In this document: positions 1-11,685 of the stretch, in pieces
Layout of the letters: each line of letters begins with the position of its first letter
How positions within the stretch are numbered: the first letter of the stretch is position 1
Assembly (NCBI GenBank): GCA_963969345.1
Contig: OZ017767.1
Coordinates: 8,212,739 to 8,276,738, forward strand
Source: Turbatrix aceti
Taxonomy: Eukaryota > Nematoda > Chromadorea > Rhabditida > Panagrolaimidae
Direction: 5' to 3'
DNA length: 64,000 nucleotides
Translations under genes and position numbers: made by a program
Notes under the pieces: model-generated
The model's input: the letters and a program-made list of their open reading frames with translations, nothing else
Database searches by the model: none
Told to the model about the DNA's origin: nothing

Positions 1-1642
1 CCTCCCTGGTTTGTTCCAATCCGGCCCCATGCCTTAAAGACGTAGTACCGCTTGGAAGCATCGTCTTCGAGCATTTGAAGTTTATAATATGAATTTGTGT
101 TAGTTGAAACGACCGTGTTGTGCAGAAATGCCTGATACGCTACTTCTGAAATTTTAGATTGACGAACATTTTTGTATCCAAAATTATCTATACGCACTGT
201 TTGCATCAACGTAAACATGGGCGTATTGAGCGTATTCGCATCTGGAATCGATGACACATCCGTTTTTGACAATTTCAGACTTTTCTTCGTTTTCGCTTTC
301 TTTGCGTTTTCTCTTGGATTTTGGACCAGACGATATAAGCGTTAGAGCACTGAAAAAAAATAAGTAAAAAATTTAGAATCGGAATTCGTGCGCAACTCGT
401 CAATTTTGTCGCTGTCCTTGGAGTAGGTTCTTTCATCGAGCGTTGGAATATTAATTTTGTCAGCCTTTTTTGTATATGCTAAAACTTCACTTGGAAGTTC
501 GAATTTTGTTCTTTCCGGGTTCCGATGAGTATACTCGCAGGGCGTATATCCGGAAATGTGCCCGGTGCATCGATAAGTGTGCAGCGCGGGACTGTAGACC
601 AACTGACCTTTGCACTCGGGACACGGAGCTGGCAGACCGAAAACAAAGAAGTCGGCAACGATATCCCGGCACTGAAATTGATATTATTTATGTGCTGTTA
701 TTCGTTAGTGAAAAACAACATTTCTTACCTCATTTGGACCATTTTTTATCTGATCATTCAGGTTATACTTCCACATTGTGCTTGTAACTTCGGCGGGTGT
801 CAAGAATTCTTTCATCTGTTCTTTTGCCTCCCAAAGGACCTTGGACTGATTTTCAAGTTTCTTGATCAGTTCTGCTTCTTCCTTCTTTGCTTTTGCTTCT
901 TCCGCTTTTTCACTCGCTGACTTTCGTTTTCTCGTCGGCTTCTTTTCTTCTTCTTTCTTGCCGAATATGGTCACTGCTTCCTCCTGTTTTTCTTTTTCGA
1001 GGTAATTGTACCCGTCCACGCTGAAAAAAACCGAATCCAAAAGTTAGGAGTACTGGGACAAACCTAGGAGCGTCGGTGATTATCCCGGCTTCGATGCACC
1101 TGGGATGGTGGTACTTTGACTTGTAAAACACCCGAAGAGTACCTTTTTCGATTTTATCCTTGCATTTGAAACATTTTCCCGCTCGATTTGCAGCGATGTC
1201 AAATTTGGGAATTTCGTTCTTTGGAACAACTTTGAGTTGCGCTAAAAACACATTTTTGGTCCTTTTGAAGCGAAAATGTTTTTACACGAACCCAAAACTT
1301 CGGCCATGCGTTTCCGGATGAGTTCCTGGTCGTCCCACTTGAGACTCTCGATGCCACGGATATTGCCTTCTTTCAGGAGATCCGAATTGGCCTTCTTCCA
1401 GAAACAGTCAAAGTGGTACCTGCAATCAAACTTTTTTTGTTTATGCACGTACATAACCCCCGGATGACTCACCAAGTGTCCTGCAAGCCGTCAAAGAAGG
1501 GTGAACGCGTGCGCACAGACATTCTGAGCTCGTCTTTCTCAATCTTCTTTTTGCAGCCCTTGCACGAGGCCCGGGCGGTTTTGGCATACTCGGCACCAAA
1601 GGGGGGCTGCCCCTTAAATGGATCCGCCGCGGCTTCCGCCAT
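1..1642 (-). CDS. PARP-1-type poly(ADP-ribose) polymerase, copy A (3' end outside window)
   Basis: This is a DNA-break-sensing nuclear ADP-ribosyltransferase, of which only the N-terminal part lies here. The start is the ATG at 1642-1640. Modelled exons are 1473-1642, 1292-1419, 1064-1241, 729-1020, 397-671, 198-349 and 1-145 (cut by the window edge). The translation shows zinc finger 1 (CKGC, then YHFDCFW), zinc finger 2 (CFKC, then HHPRC), a Lys/Glu-rich linker, a PADR1/third zinc region (CPEC) and the start of a WGR domain (AWGRIGTNQGG) at the very edge. No BRCT is seen between the PADR1 region and WGR. All frames are open, so nothing marks it as a pseudogene, but the catalytic domain is not visible. 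It is the downstream member of a tandem pair with copy B. Introns 1 and 2 are nearly identical between copies, and a promoter-proximal block is shared. C. elegans pme-1 is the family reference. Confidence 0.9.
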
Positions 1643-1810
1643 AGGGTTTGATTTTCGGGGATTTTATAGAGGTGAGAGGTGAATCACACAACACTGAAAA
1701 AAAAGGAAAGTGCGACGACTGATGTGAAAAACAGCAAACAGAGCAAGCAACCAAAGCAACGCTTGGGGTTGGGCGGCTGGCTTTTGGTCGCTTGGTGCGT
1801 GCGTAAGTGA
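1643..1810 (-). promoter_or_regulatory. Duplicated promoter-proximal block of PARP copy A
   Basis: The first bases upstream of the copy A start match the equivalent region upstream of copy B (5494-5655). Shared pieces include a GATTTTATAGAGGTGAGAGG segment, a following AATCACACAACACTG segment, and further out GGCTTTTGGTCGCT. The match shows that the duplication carried the 5' flank. Whether it acts as a promoter is inference. Confidence 0.55.
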
Positions 1811-2405
1811 CGTACACAGGCGCAGGGGAAACATGGCCAGGTGAGGAAAAATCTGGGGTTTGATAACAAAAATTATGGGTGCGGTAGAAGTAAACGGGAT
1901 TATCTGTTACGCATTTTTTATGGCTAGAAAAAAAGTTTTTTTTGATAAATCGTGGTAAAATTACAGCGAAGACAAAAAATTTATGTTGAGAAAACTGAAA
2001 TCATTAACAGATGCTAATATGCTTTTTTTTTGAACCCAACGTTGACGACATACATTTTTTCTGCCTGAATAAAAAAAAATAAATTTTTTGTTTGCACCGA
2101 AAAGACTACCGCTGTTTTGTCTGTTTCACCTCTAAATGATCACCCACAAGGCCGAAAGTAGTCTACAGGTGCGAGAACCGGTTTTTTGTTTTCTAGGGTC
2201 AGTTCCACCTTCAAATCGTCAAACTCTTCACGTCCTCAACTTTTTTACGATTGAGTGAGGGTCAAAAATCAACCCAGGTGCTATGTAAATGTTAGCGTCG
2301 TTTTTTCAAAAAATACCATGACAACAACTTGTCCAAATTTATGTATTTTCATAAATTTATTTCTTAACCACAATTTTTTTTAATAAAGAAAAAATTAACA
2401 GAGCT
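1811..2405. other. Intergenic between PARP copies
   Basis: About 600 AT-rich bases with no supported gene. A minus-strand AATAAA near 2352-2362 is a plausible polyadenylation signal for copy B. The spacing is too large for a typical nematode operon gap. Confidence 0.5.
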
Positions 2406-5400
2406 TTAGCAGTTTTGGATTATTCGAGTCTTAATGAGGTATCGTAGCCGAACTTGAGCTTCGTTATAAACAATGTACTCGTTATGAAACAACGCAACTT
2501 GTTCTGTCTTCTTCCGCTTGATCGGTTTACCGATTGGAAGTATGACGCCGTCCGGCAGCCTAAAATGATGCCGAGGATTTGGAATTGTGCGTCCTTTTCC
2601 TATAACATGTAATATGAATGTTAGAAACACACTTTTTATTTTTTTTTAAATTTTACTTACCCTTGACAGCAGAACACCCGTTTTCGGGAGTCACGATGAA
2701 TTTTGCATAGTTTAATTCCTGTAATTTGCCAAGTGCAACTTCGGAGAGAAGCAAGAGACCAATTGACTCTTCCGGCCTACAGCTCCATCCCATACAGTAC
2801 TGCGCGGACTTTGAGACCATATCCGCAAAATATATGCCTTTGCCGAACATGTACCCATTGGGCGGAGCCTCGGGTGGGGCAATTCGGAGACCTTTTGAAA
2901 GAATCCCGGCAAAATTGGACAGTCGGGAGCCGTGCCAGAGAAGATTGATATTCCCGACGTCTTTCATGAACACCTCATCCTCCTTTTTCCGGGAAATGGC
3001 AAATATTTGGTCTATTTCGAGCTTAAATCCGGTGTGTGTGGGTGCATGCGTGGTTTCTGCGTATTTTACAATCATTTTGTAAGTTTCAGATTCCGGATCG
3101 AGCACTTCCATATCGCAGCCAATTTTTTCGTAGTGCAGATCGATGGGATCTTTCTCGTCTAATGTCTGGGAATCTTTTTCGGCTTCCTTAATAATGCTGT
3201 ACGCGATTTCAAGTTCCATGAGTTCGTCCAAAAGCCGGGATTTTTCCTTGACCAGTTCGAGGTTGTCCAAAATGGGCGGAGCCACGTGACCTGTATTGTG
3301 TGGAACAAGAGTGTAAAATTGGTTGGACAGATCAATGATTTTGGATCGTTCCACTTTGGCAGATTCCAAGACTTCTTCGATTTCCTTGAGTCGAGAGTAC
3401 GCATTCAGGATCTGCCGATTGGACAGTTTGCCCAGAGGCATCTTTTTCGTGTCAATCTTCATTTCTTGCAGAGCCGTGTTCATGACGTGAATGTCGAGAA
3501 TAGTACTAATCAACTCCTGAACCGGCAACGGCAGCTTTGATTTCGAAGTCGCAGGATCCAACTTTTTAGGGCCCGCTGCATCCTGAAAAAAAATTGGAAA
3601 AATATTTTTTTTTAACATTTTTAACACAAACTTTGCCGTCATGTTCGACTTCTAAATAATCAAACTTTCCAGGCTTTTTCTTGAAGTTGGCGCGATCGTA
3701 CCAGTTGTTGAAGGTCTTCTGACGGAATAAACTGAAACGGAAGATTTCGTGAATAATTTTGCAAGATGATAAAAAAACTCACTTAGCAAAAGTATTTATT
3801 GCTTTAACGTGATCTGAGCCCAGTATATCGGTTTTGTGTCCTCCTTGATTTGTGCCAATTCGGCCCCACGCCTTGAAGAGGTAGTACTGTTTGGAGGTAT
3901 CGTTTTCAAGCAGCTGAATTTTGTAGTATGAATTTGTGTTAGTTGAAACGACCGTGTTGTGCAGAAATGCCTGGTAAACTACTTCTAAATAAATTTTTTG
4001 AGTGATAAAAATTGTTTTGTTTTGCATTTTAAAATTGCGGGTGAACTTACTGTTTATATCAAAGTAAACGTGAGCATCATTGGCGTACTCACACCTGGAG
4101 TCGATGACACATCCGTTTTTGACGATTTCGGATTTTTCTTCATTTTCGCTTTCCTTGCGTTTTCTCTTGGATTTTGGGCCTGACGATAATGAAGTAAGCG
4201 TTAGTGCACTGAAAACAAATTTTTTTAGAAAACTGCAGTTCAGAGTGCCCTACTCGTCAATCTTGTCGCTGTCCTTGAAATATATGCGTTCCTTGAGCGT
4301 TGGAATGTTAATTTTTTTAGCTTTCGGTGTGATATCATAAAATGCCCTGGAAAGTTCGAATTTTGTCCGTTTCGGGTTCCGATGAGTATACTCGCAGGGC
4401 GTGTATCCGGAAATGTGCCCGGTGCATCGATAAGTGTGTAGCGCGGGGCTGTAGACCATCTGGCCTTTGCACTCGGGACACGGAGCTGGCAGACCGAAAA
4501 CAAAGAAGTCCGCTATGATATCCCGGCACTGAAATTGAAATTATTTACATGACGCGAAAATTATTTGAACATTTTGTACCTCATTTTGGCCGTTTCGCAA
4601 CAAATCCAGTAGATTATTCTCCCGCATGATGCATTGGATATTGAAAGTTGTCAGCAATTCATTTATTTGTTCTTTTGCCTCCCAAAGAATCTTGGACTGT
4701 TTTTCAAGTTTCTTGACCAGTTCTGCTTCTTCCTTCTTTGCTTTTGCTTCTTCCGCTTTTTCACTCGCTGACTTTCGTTTTCTCGTCGGCTTCTTTTCTT
4801 CTTCTTTCTTGCCGAATATGGTCACTGCTTCTTCCTGTTTTTCTTTTTCGAGGTCCTTGTACCCGTCCACGCTGAAAAAGACCGAATCCAAAAGTCAGGA
4901 GAAATGGGACAAACCTGGGTGCATCGGTGATTATCCCGGATTCGATGCACCTGGGGTGGTGGTACTTTGACTTGTAAAACACCCGAAGAGTACCTTTTTC
5001 GATTTTATCTTTGCACTTGAAACATTTTCCCGCTCGATTTCCAGCAATGTCAAATTTGGGAATTTCGTTCTTTGGAACAACTTTGGGTTGCGCTAAAAAC
5101 AAATTTTTGGTCCTTTTTAAGCGAAAATGTTTTTTCACAAACCCAAAACTTCGGCCATGCGTTTCCGGATGAGTTCCTGGTCGTCCCACTTGAGACTCTC
5201 GATGCCACGGATATTGCCTTCTTTCAGGAGATCCGAATTGGCCTTCTTCCAGAAACAGTCAAAGTGGTACCTGCAATCAAACTTTTTTTGTTTATGCACG
5301 TACATAACCCCCGGATGACTCACCAAGTGTCCTGCAAGCCGTCAAAGAAGGGTGAACGCGTGCGCACCGACATTCGGAGCTCGTCTTTCGCAATCGGCCC

Positions 5401-5493
5401 TTTGCAGCCTTTGCACGAAGCTCTACCGGTCCTGGCATACTCGGCACCAAACGGGGGCTGCCCCTTAAATGGATCCGCCGCGGTTTCTGCCAT
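2406..5493 (-). CDS. PARP-1-type poly(ADP-ribose) polymerase, copy B (complete)
   Basis: A complete gene for a nuclear poly(ADP-ribose) polymerase that uses NAD+ at DNA breaks. Ten exons join in frame: 5324-5493, 5143-5270, 4915-5092, 4580-4871, 4254-4528, 4051-4208, 3783-3984, 3632-3731, 2661-3582 and 2406-2599, giving 872 residues. Order of domains: zinc finger 1 (C27, C30, H59, C62), zinc finger 2, a basic/acidic linker, a PADR1/zinc-3 region, no visible BRCT, WGR (around 440), the helical regulatory domain from about 505, and the ART domain. The H-Y-E triad is intact: H718 in LLWHGSR, Y752 in GIYFAD, and E849 in HNEYIVY. It is somewhat shorter than human PARP1 (1014 residues), consistent with the missing BRCT. 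It lies upstream of copy A on the same strand. The C. elegans counterpart is pme-1. A minus-strand AATAAA lies about 50 bases beyond the stop. Confidence 0.95.
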
Positions 5494-5655
5494 AGATTTC
5501 GATTTTTGGGGATTTTATAGAGGTGAGAGGTGAATCACACAACACTGATGTGAGCGAAAAAAAAGGAGAGTGAAAAACAGCAAACAGAGCAGTGTTTGTC
5601 GCCAGCTGCACCCAGAGGGCGCACGCACCAGGCTTTTGGTCGCTCGGTGCGTGGC
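5494..5655 (-). promoter_or_regulatory. Promoter-proximal block of PARP copy B, shared with copy A
   Basis: This region matches the 5' flank of copy A, including the GATTTTATAGAGGTGAGAGG segment and a later GGCTTTTGGTCGCT segment. It marks the 5' edge of the duplicated unit. A regulatory role is inferred only from position and conservation. Confidence 0.5.
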
Positions 5656-6182
5656 AAAAGAAACGAGAAATCAAAATCTTGATTCCTGGCTTCGCGATTC
5701 CTGCGCAAACAGAACACACTTCGCAAAAAACGAGCAAAAAAATAGGCTAGAGAAAACGGCGGGAAAAAGCACGCGTCAACACGGACGCACGCGTGGTCGC
5801 AAAAATGAGGGAGAAATTCCCATCGTGCACCGCCCTTCGATCGGTAATTTTTAACTTAAAAAATGTTTTTAAGTGTAAAAATTTGTTTTTTTTCAATAAA
5901 GCGCACAAAAACAGTTTTTTTACAAAAACTTTATAAAAGTACAAAAAATGACATTTTTATTTCATTAAAAAATAAAAAATGCTTATTATTTTTGCAAAAA
6001 AAGTGCTTTTGCGCGTTTATGTATTTTTTAAAAAACCTTTTTGCTTCCCGCCTTTCACCACGTCTACTTTGTACAAATTTACTTTCACCCCCTTGATACA
6101 GCGATTTCAATTCAATAATAATTATCTCCCACCCCACAGGTCTTCAAATAATTACATAAACTCTGCTTTTTTTGTACTTTTG
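5656..6182. other. Intergenic between PARP copy B and the tyrosine-motif gene
   Basis: About 530 bases of AT-rich sequence holding the 5' flank of PARP copy B and the 3' flank of the next minus-strand gene. No gene, repeat or RNA is recognised. Confidence 0.4.
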
Positions 6183-9100
6183 TCACTGCTGATCGCTTTC
6201 TTCTTCCTGGAGTGGCCACGCACGCTTCGAGCCGAGATCCACCGGACTGACGTAATCACGGCCGGTAGGCAGGGGGTTCTGCGACGTCGTCCTCATGCCG
6301 GAGAGCGTCATTTGACTTCGTCTCGAGGGATCGGTAACCATGGACGTCGTCGATGGAGGCACGACCACTGTTTGAGTCGAAGCTGTGATCACGGATGACG
6401 AAGACGCCGGAGCGGGGGCATTCGGTGATTGGGAGCGGTTCAGGCGAGCTGTTGAAATGGGAATCCGGGAGGAGAGGTTGGTCTGGGTTGAGGAGTCTAC
6501 TGTTTCTTGGGACACCGTCTAAAATTTGTAAATGTCATTTAAAATTAGAAAAAAAACGTTTTAAAAAAAATTCAACTAATTTTTTTTTTGCAATTGAAAA
6601 AAGAAAAAATGCCATAGCAAAAAATTTTTTTTTTCAAACAACAGAAAATGTTTCAAAAAAATGATAACAGTAAAAGGAAAAAAAGATAGAAAAAACATAA
6701 GATTTTTTTGAAAACTTAAAAAAATAAGTATTTTTGAGACAAAAAATTTTAAAAACAGATTTTTTTTCATTTTTTTGCGATTTGAAATTTATATAATTTT
6801 TTTATTACAAATTTAAACAGATTTAAAAAAAAAGTTAATTATTTTTTTAACGTTCAAATGTTTATTCTTTAAATTTTTTTTTTGGAAAAAAAATTTTTTT
6901 TTGAAAAAATCTTCTTGATAAAAATTTTTGTACGAAAATCAAAAAAAAATATAAATGATTTTTTTGAAAAATTTTTTTTTGAAAAAAAACATACCCTCTG
7001 GCCCATCCTGGACGTATTCGGCATGACAACCATCGGAATAATCCTCGGCCTGATCGGCACGTCGCCAAAATGGCTCACAGAAGCCGCGCCCGACACCATT
7101 GGCCCTGTACTGTTCCACGAAGACCTCATCGACGGTCCAGCGAGATTCGGATTGCTCGCCGTCCGATCACCCGTTCCGTGCGACTGATCCGCCGTCGAAG
7201 ACGAGTACGCATCACTCGTCAGACTCATCGTCATTGCAGGCGACGGATTGGGTCCCGGTGGATTGTGGATCACGTGGATTGGTCCTCGCATGACCCCCGC
7301 AGGTCCTGACCCTGTCGGTTGTCGATTGGGAATCGGCGACGTGGGTGGTCTGGGAGGAACGACTTCATACGCGCCGGAGAGACGTGCTACGTTGAGGCTC
7401 AGCGGGTGGCCTGGAATAGATCCTCCGGGTCCGCTGGGTCCTGCCACGACCGGGGCTGTGGGCGGGGGTGGCACCCGGGCAATCCCGTAGATATTCTCAT
7501 TCAGACTGCCTCCACCGACGCTTTCGTATTCATTGGCGATGGTTGAGTAATAGTGTTCCCGTATGGGACCCTCGATGACGGCACCTGTCCCAGGATGGAC
7601 AGCTGCGGCACGGGCGTTGGCAGCCGCTTCATCTCTTTGCCGGATGCGTTCGCGGACGACGTCGACCGTTTCACGGACGGTCAGGTAGCGGTAGGAAGGA
7701 TTGGTCGAAGTTCCACTGATAATGCTGCCCGATCCGGACTCGTTGGTCTGGTCGAAAGTCGTGGAGGACGTGGTCACGGGCATCGGCTGGGGTCGATAAA
7801 AATGGCTGGAAGTTGAGGGGCCGGCGGTGGAGGTAGACGGGCCTCCGGGATGGAAATTTGTTCGGGAGCGGTGGGGTGGGCGGTTTATCTGAAAAAAATA
7901 CAACATTCAGAATGATAAAAAATTTGTTTAGTAAAAATCAGTTTTTTTTCAAAAAAAGTTTCATTTGCCAGAATTTTTTTAAATCCAAAAAAAAACTAAA
8001 ACCTCTTTTTTATTTTTTTATTTTTGAAAATAGATACTTTTTGACTAAATAAAATTTTATAGTGTCAAAACAATGAAAAATATTTTTTGAACAAAATAAA
8101 ACTTGCCACAGTATTTTTTTTTTCAAAAAAAAAGAAACTAATTTTTTTTAGACCGAATAAATTTCTTTGGGCAAATTTTACTAAATTTTCGTTAGTCAAA
8201 TTTTTTTTAATTTTTCTACGTCTGCCAAACATTTTTTTCAAACTCTAAAAAATTGGCATTTTTTTCTAAAAATATAATTTAAAAAAATGAAAAGTTCTTT
8301 TTTTTGCAAAAAAATGCACTTTTTTTGGCCAAAAACGTCAAAAAAAATTTGGACAAAAAAAGCAAAAAAAAAAAATTATTCGCTACTTTTACGGAATTTG
8401 TTTTTCGCAAAAAAACCGAATTTTTTTTTTGAAAAAAAACATTTTTTTATTTCTAATGTAAATTTTTTTTGTTTGAAAAAACCAAAAAAAAAATATAAAA
8501 AATCATCCCCCAGCCTACTCACCTTAGCATAAAGCTGATCGATGCTAACAGGATCCAGCGCATCATTCCGCACCTGTCCGCCCTTCCCGGACTTATCCCC
8601 TGTCACTCTCGCGTATCCGGGGTCATAAAAACTGCTTCCATCCTCGGTTGCCACTCTCTGCACCGCAGCCGGCCTCCTCGATGGCCCCGCAGCCTCGCTG
8701 ACAATCGAGCTGTACGGATCTTCGCTGCCTCCGGAGTAAATCTGGGAAGCCGACGTGTAGACAGGTTCATCGCCCGTCGGTCGTCGTCTGGAGACCATAT
8801 TCTTGGCCGAAGCACCGGCACCCGGTGTTCCGTTGCTCGTGGTCGCAGATCGGAAGAGTGGATAATCGTAGCGACGACTCGACGGGTTGTCATCGACCTT
8901 GGAGTAGAGAGGATCGGTTAGGGATTCATTTTCAGCATCGATGGACTCGTAGGTCGGGTTGATGGGGTCGTCGATGGAGGGCACGTTCCGGGAAAAGGTC
9001 TTCTTCGGGGGTTTTGGTAGTTCCCGGTTTGGCACTTGCTTGGTCGAATTTTGTGAGGATGAATTCACGGAATGGCGCTTGCGGAAGAATGGGATGGAAA

Positions 9101-9928
9101 ATCTGATCGATCCGTTGTGACTTGTTGGCACCGAGGAGGATGTTGGTTGTTGTTCGGACTGAATTTGAAAAATTATAAAAAAAACATTTTTACGGTGAAA
9201 AATATTTTACATGCATGCAAAAATTTTTTGTTACGTTTCAAAAAAATTTGTTATTGTCAAAAAAATGTAATTGTGAAAAAAACTTTAAAAAAAAAAATTT
9301 TCTTACAAATAAAAAGAATTACAAACGTGAAAATTTTTTACGGTCAAAAAAAAACTTTGTTATCGTCAAAAATTAATTTTTCTGTAAAAAAAACATTGCT
9401 ATCTTCAAAACATAATTTTTCGGTCAAAAAACTTTTTTTTCGGTCAAATAAATATTTTATCATAAAAAAAATGTATTTTTGCCGTTAAAATTATTTTTTT
9501 TGAAACAAAAAAAATTATGAAAAAAAATTGGTCACAGTCATAAAATTGTTTTTTACGGCCCCAAAAAATGGTATGAATTTTTTTATATTTTGCGTCAAAA
9601 ATTCTCGAAACAATTTTTTTTTTCATAAAAACGAACCTTGCTGGACTGACTGACAATAGGCGACGTCGAATCCCGGAAAGTCACCTGTTGCTTGCTCCGT
9701 ACACCTGGTTCACCCGTAAGCGACGGAATCGTGCCGTAAGCCGTGTCCTCTTCATCCTGAGGCACCGGAGACGACACCTGGCGTTGTTGTTGGTGGACTT
9801 GTCTGGAAGACGTCCTGAAAAATTTTTTTTTTACCTCATTTAAAAAAAATAATTTTTTATTAAAAAACCAACTTTTTGACTTCATTTTTGAGAGGTGAAG
9901 GCCAACAGGGACAGAAAACACGCTGCAT
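6183..9928 (-). CDS. Disordered Pro/Ser/Thr-rich protein with repeated tyrosine motifs, unknown function
   Basis: I do not recognise this gene. Five exons join in frame: 9873-9928, 9637-9814, 8523-9158, 6995-7888 and 6183-6518, giving 699 residues. No folded domain or membrane segment is visible. The N-terminus, MQRVFCPCWPSP, carries a Cys-Pro-Cys that could be acylated. The protein has many Tyr-x-x-aliphatic motifs: Y45 (YGTI), Y148 (YESI), Y163 (YSKV), then YSSI, YARV and YAKV in exon 3, and YSTI, YESV and YGIA in exon 4. The spacing of Y148 and Y163 resembles an ITAM. A Pro-rich RELPKPPKK (123-131) could bind SH3 domains. Codon use and splice signals look like a real gene. A signalling scaffold recruiting SH2/PTB proteins is the simplest guess, and it is inference only. 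The first exon is the least certain; it was chosen because it keeps phase across a GTTGGT donor. Confidence 0.75.
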
Positions 9929-10439
9929 CTAGCCCGAGTGAATTGAATTGATCACGAAAAATATTTAATAGCAACGATCAAATAAAAATAATTCTGCTGC
10001 ATCAAAAAAATATATAACGAAACATGTGAATCACCCGATTGTCGATGATCGACGATGACTGGCAGTGATGAGTGTGATGCGGTGACTGTTGACAGCACCG
10101 GAAAAAAAAGCTCTATTGTAAAAGAGAGAAAGTTGTGTTCTGAAAAGAAAATAAAAAAAATATTAAAAAAAATATATTTATATCATACGTTTTTTTTTGT
10201 TCCACGAAATAAAAATGGTAACAAACAAAACGCAATGAGATAAGTACAGTCAGCATTGGGCATTACTCATCGCACGCGCGCGCAAAAGATAACGATTGAT
10301 AACGAAAATAATTTTAAGACAAAAAAGGAAGTATTATAATAATCAAAGAAAAACAATAACAATAACCGGATACACCGAAAATTTTACGATACATGTTATA
10401 TATTTTTACGATCAATCAATAAAGAGGCAGATGACATAA
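9929..10439. other. Intergenic, 5' flank of the tyrosine-motif gene
   Basis: AT-rich flank upstream of the 699-residue protein gene. No further feature is supported. Confidence 0.4.
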
Positions 10440-10445
10440 CAAACG

Positions 10446-11290
10446 CACTATGCGCCCATGGTCTTGACACGAAAACTCTTTTTCTGCTATTTTCACATGC
10501 ACAGAGTAGATATATTTCGGACATAAAGATGGTTCTGGGGGTAATCGGCTACGGCAGATTTAATGGTGCCATCAAAAAATCAAAATTCTATCAATAAATC
10601 GATAATTTGAGATAAAAATTACTGTAACTCCCGAAATTATTAGCCGATATCACAATACATTATTGCATCGTGTTCTACGTCCTTGAAAACCCCCGGAAGC
10701 AAAAAAACAAAAAAATTCTGTTCATGAAATAAAAAGTTATTTCGAATTAAAAATTAATAGTAATAATTAATTTTCACGGTTCAAAATTAATATTTTTTTA
10801 CCGGGCAAAGTTCATTGCAAAGTTCAAGATGAACTTGATCATTATGCCAAAGTTCATATATAAGAATGGTTAACCGGCTTGGCACGAAGCTTCCGAAGGC
10901 AACACACTACGCGCATTTGCATGCGCGCACTGTGTTCTCCTTCGACTGAAATGCTTCAGCGCGCACTTTTTGTATGAAAAAAAAATTGAAATTGAAATTA
11001 TTTTTTTATTTCATGCACCGAATTTGCTCATTTTTTCCACACAGGGGTTTTCGATACCGCTGATTACGATAAGCTAATTTATTGGGATTTTCGCTAACAA
11101 ATGCAAAAAATACATTTCTTTTTTGCTATTTATTGATCGAATATAAAATTTCTGATAGCACCGTTAAATCCGCCATCATCGATAACCCCCAAAATACTAC
11201 TTGTTTCTCACATTTAGACACATTGGATATGTAAAATTCTAAAAAAGACGCCAGAAAGCGTTTTCGTGTCAGAACCATGGGCGCATAGTG
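10446..11290. mobile_element. Non-autonomous palindromic DNA transposon-like element, TIR starts CACTATGCGCCC
   Basis: An 845-bp unit bounded by inverted ends. The left end reads CACTATGCGCCCATGGTCTT, and the complement of the right end reads CACTATGCGCCCATGGTTCT. Similarity continues inward over about 40 bases and again, more degraded, in the parts around GCCGATTACCCCC (left, as complement) and the right-hand CGATAACCCCC. The six bases CAAACG flank both ends (10440-10445 and 11291-11296), a candidate target duplication. There is no coding capacity. The CACTA start recalls CACTA elements, but those usually make 2-3 bp duplications, so I leave the superfamily open. Confidence 0.75.
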
Positions 11291-11296
11291 CAAACG

Positions 11297-11676
11297 TAAT
11301 ATGTAACATGAAAGAAAGAAAGAAAAAAAATGTTATTGCATAAGATCAAAACCAGTCGATTTATGTTACTCTTTGAGCTATCGTAAAACGTAAAAATTTC
11401 CGCGATCGTAACAGTAGCATCTTTTATGGTCGGTCAGAATTTTTATTACTTTTTATTTCTCTTTTTTTTGATGCAACAGCAAAAAACGATTACGATTTTT
11501 TTTAAACAAGCCCATTTTCCTAAAAATTTATTGAGTGTTCGTTCGTTTTATAAAATCCAACAAACAAACAAATAAATAAATATTTATGTACACGATTTAC
11601 GATTATCGTATCTCACAGAAGAAGCAGCAGCTGATAATACAACAAAAATTTTTTTCTTCCAAAAAACCGGATAGGA
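11297..11676. other. Short spacer between two transposon-like elements
   Basis: About 380 AT-rich bases with a small GAAA-rich tract. Nothing else is seen. Confidence 0.4.
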
Positions 11677-11685
11677 GCGAACAGG

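Noticed and set aside
10446..11290. Assignment to the CACTA superfamily
   Set aside because: Ends begin CACTA, but the flank repeat is six bases rather than two or three, and there is no coding support.
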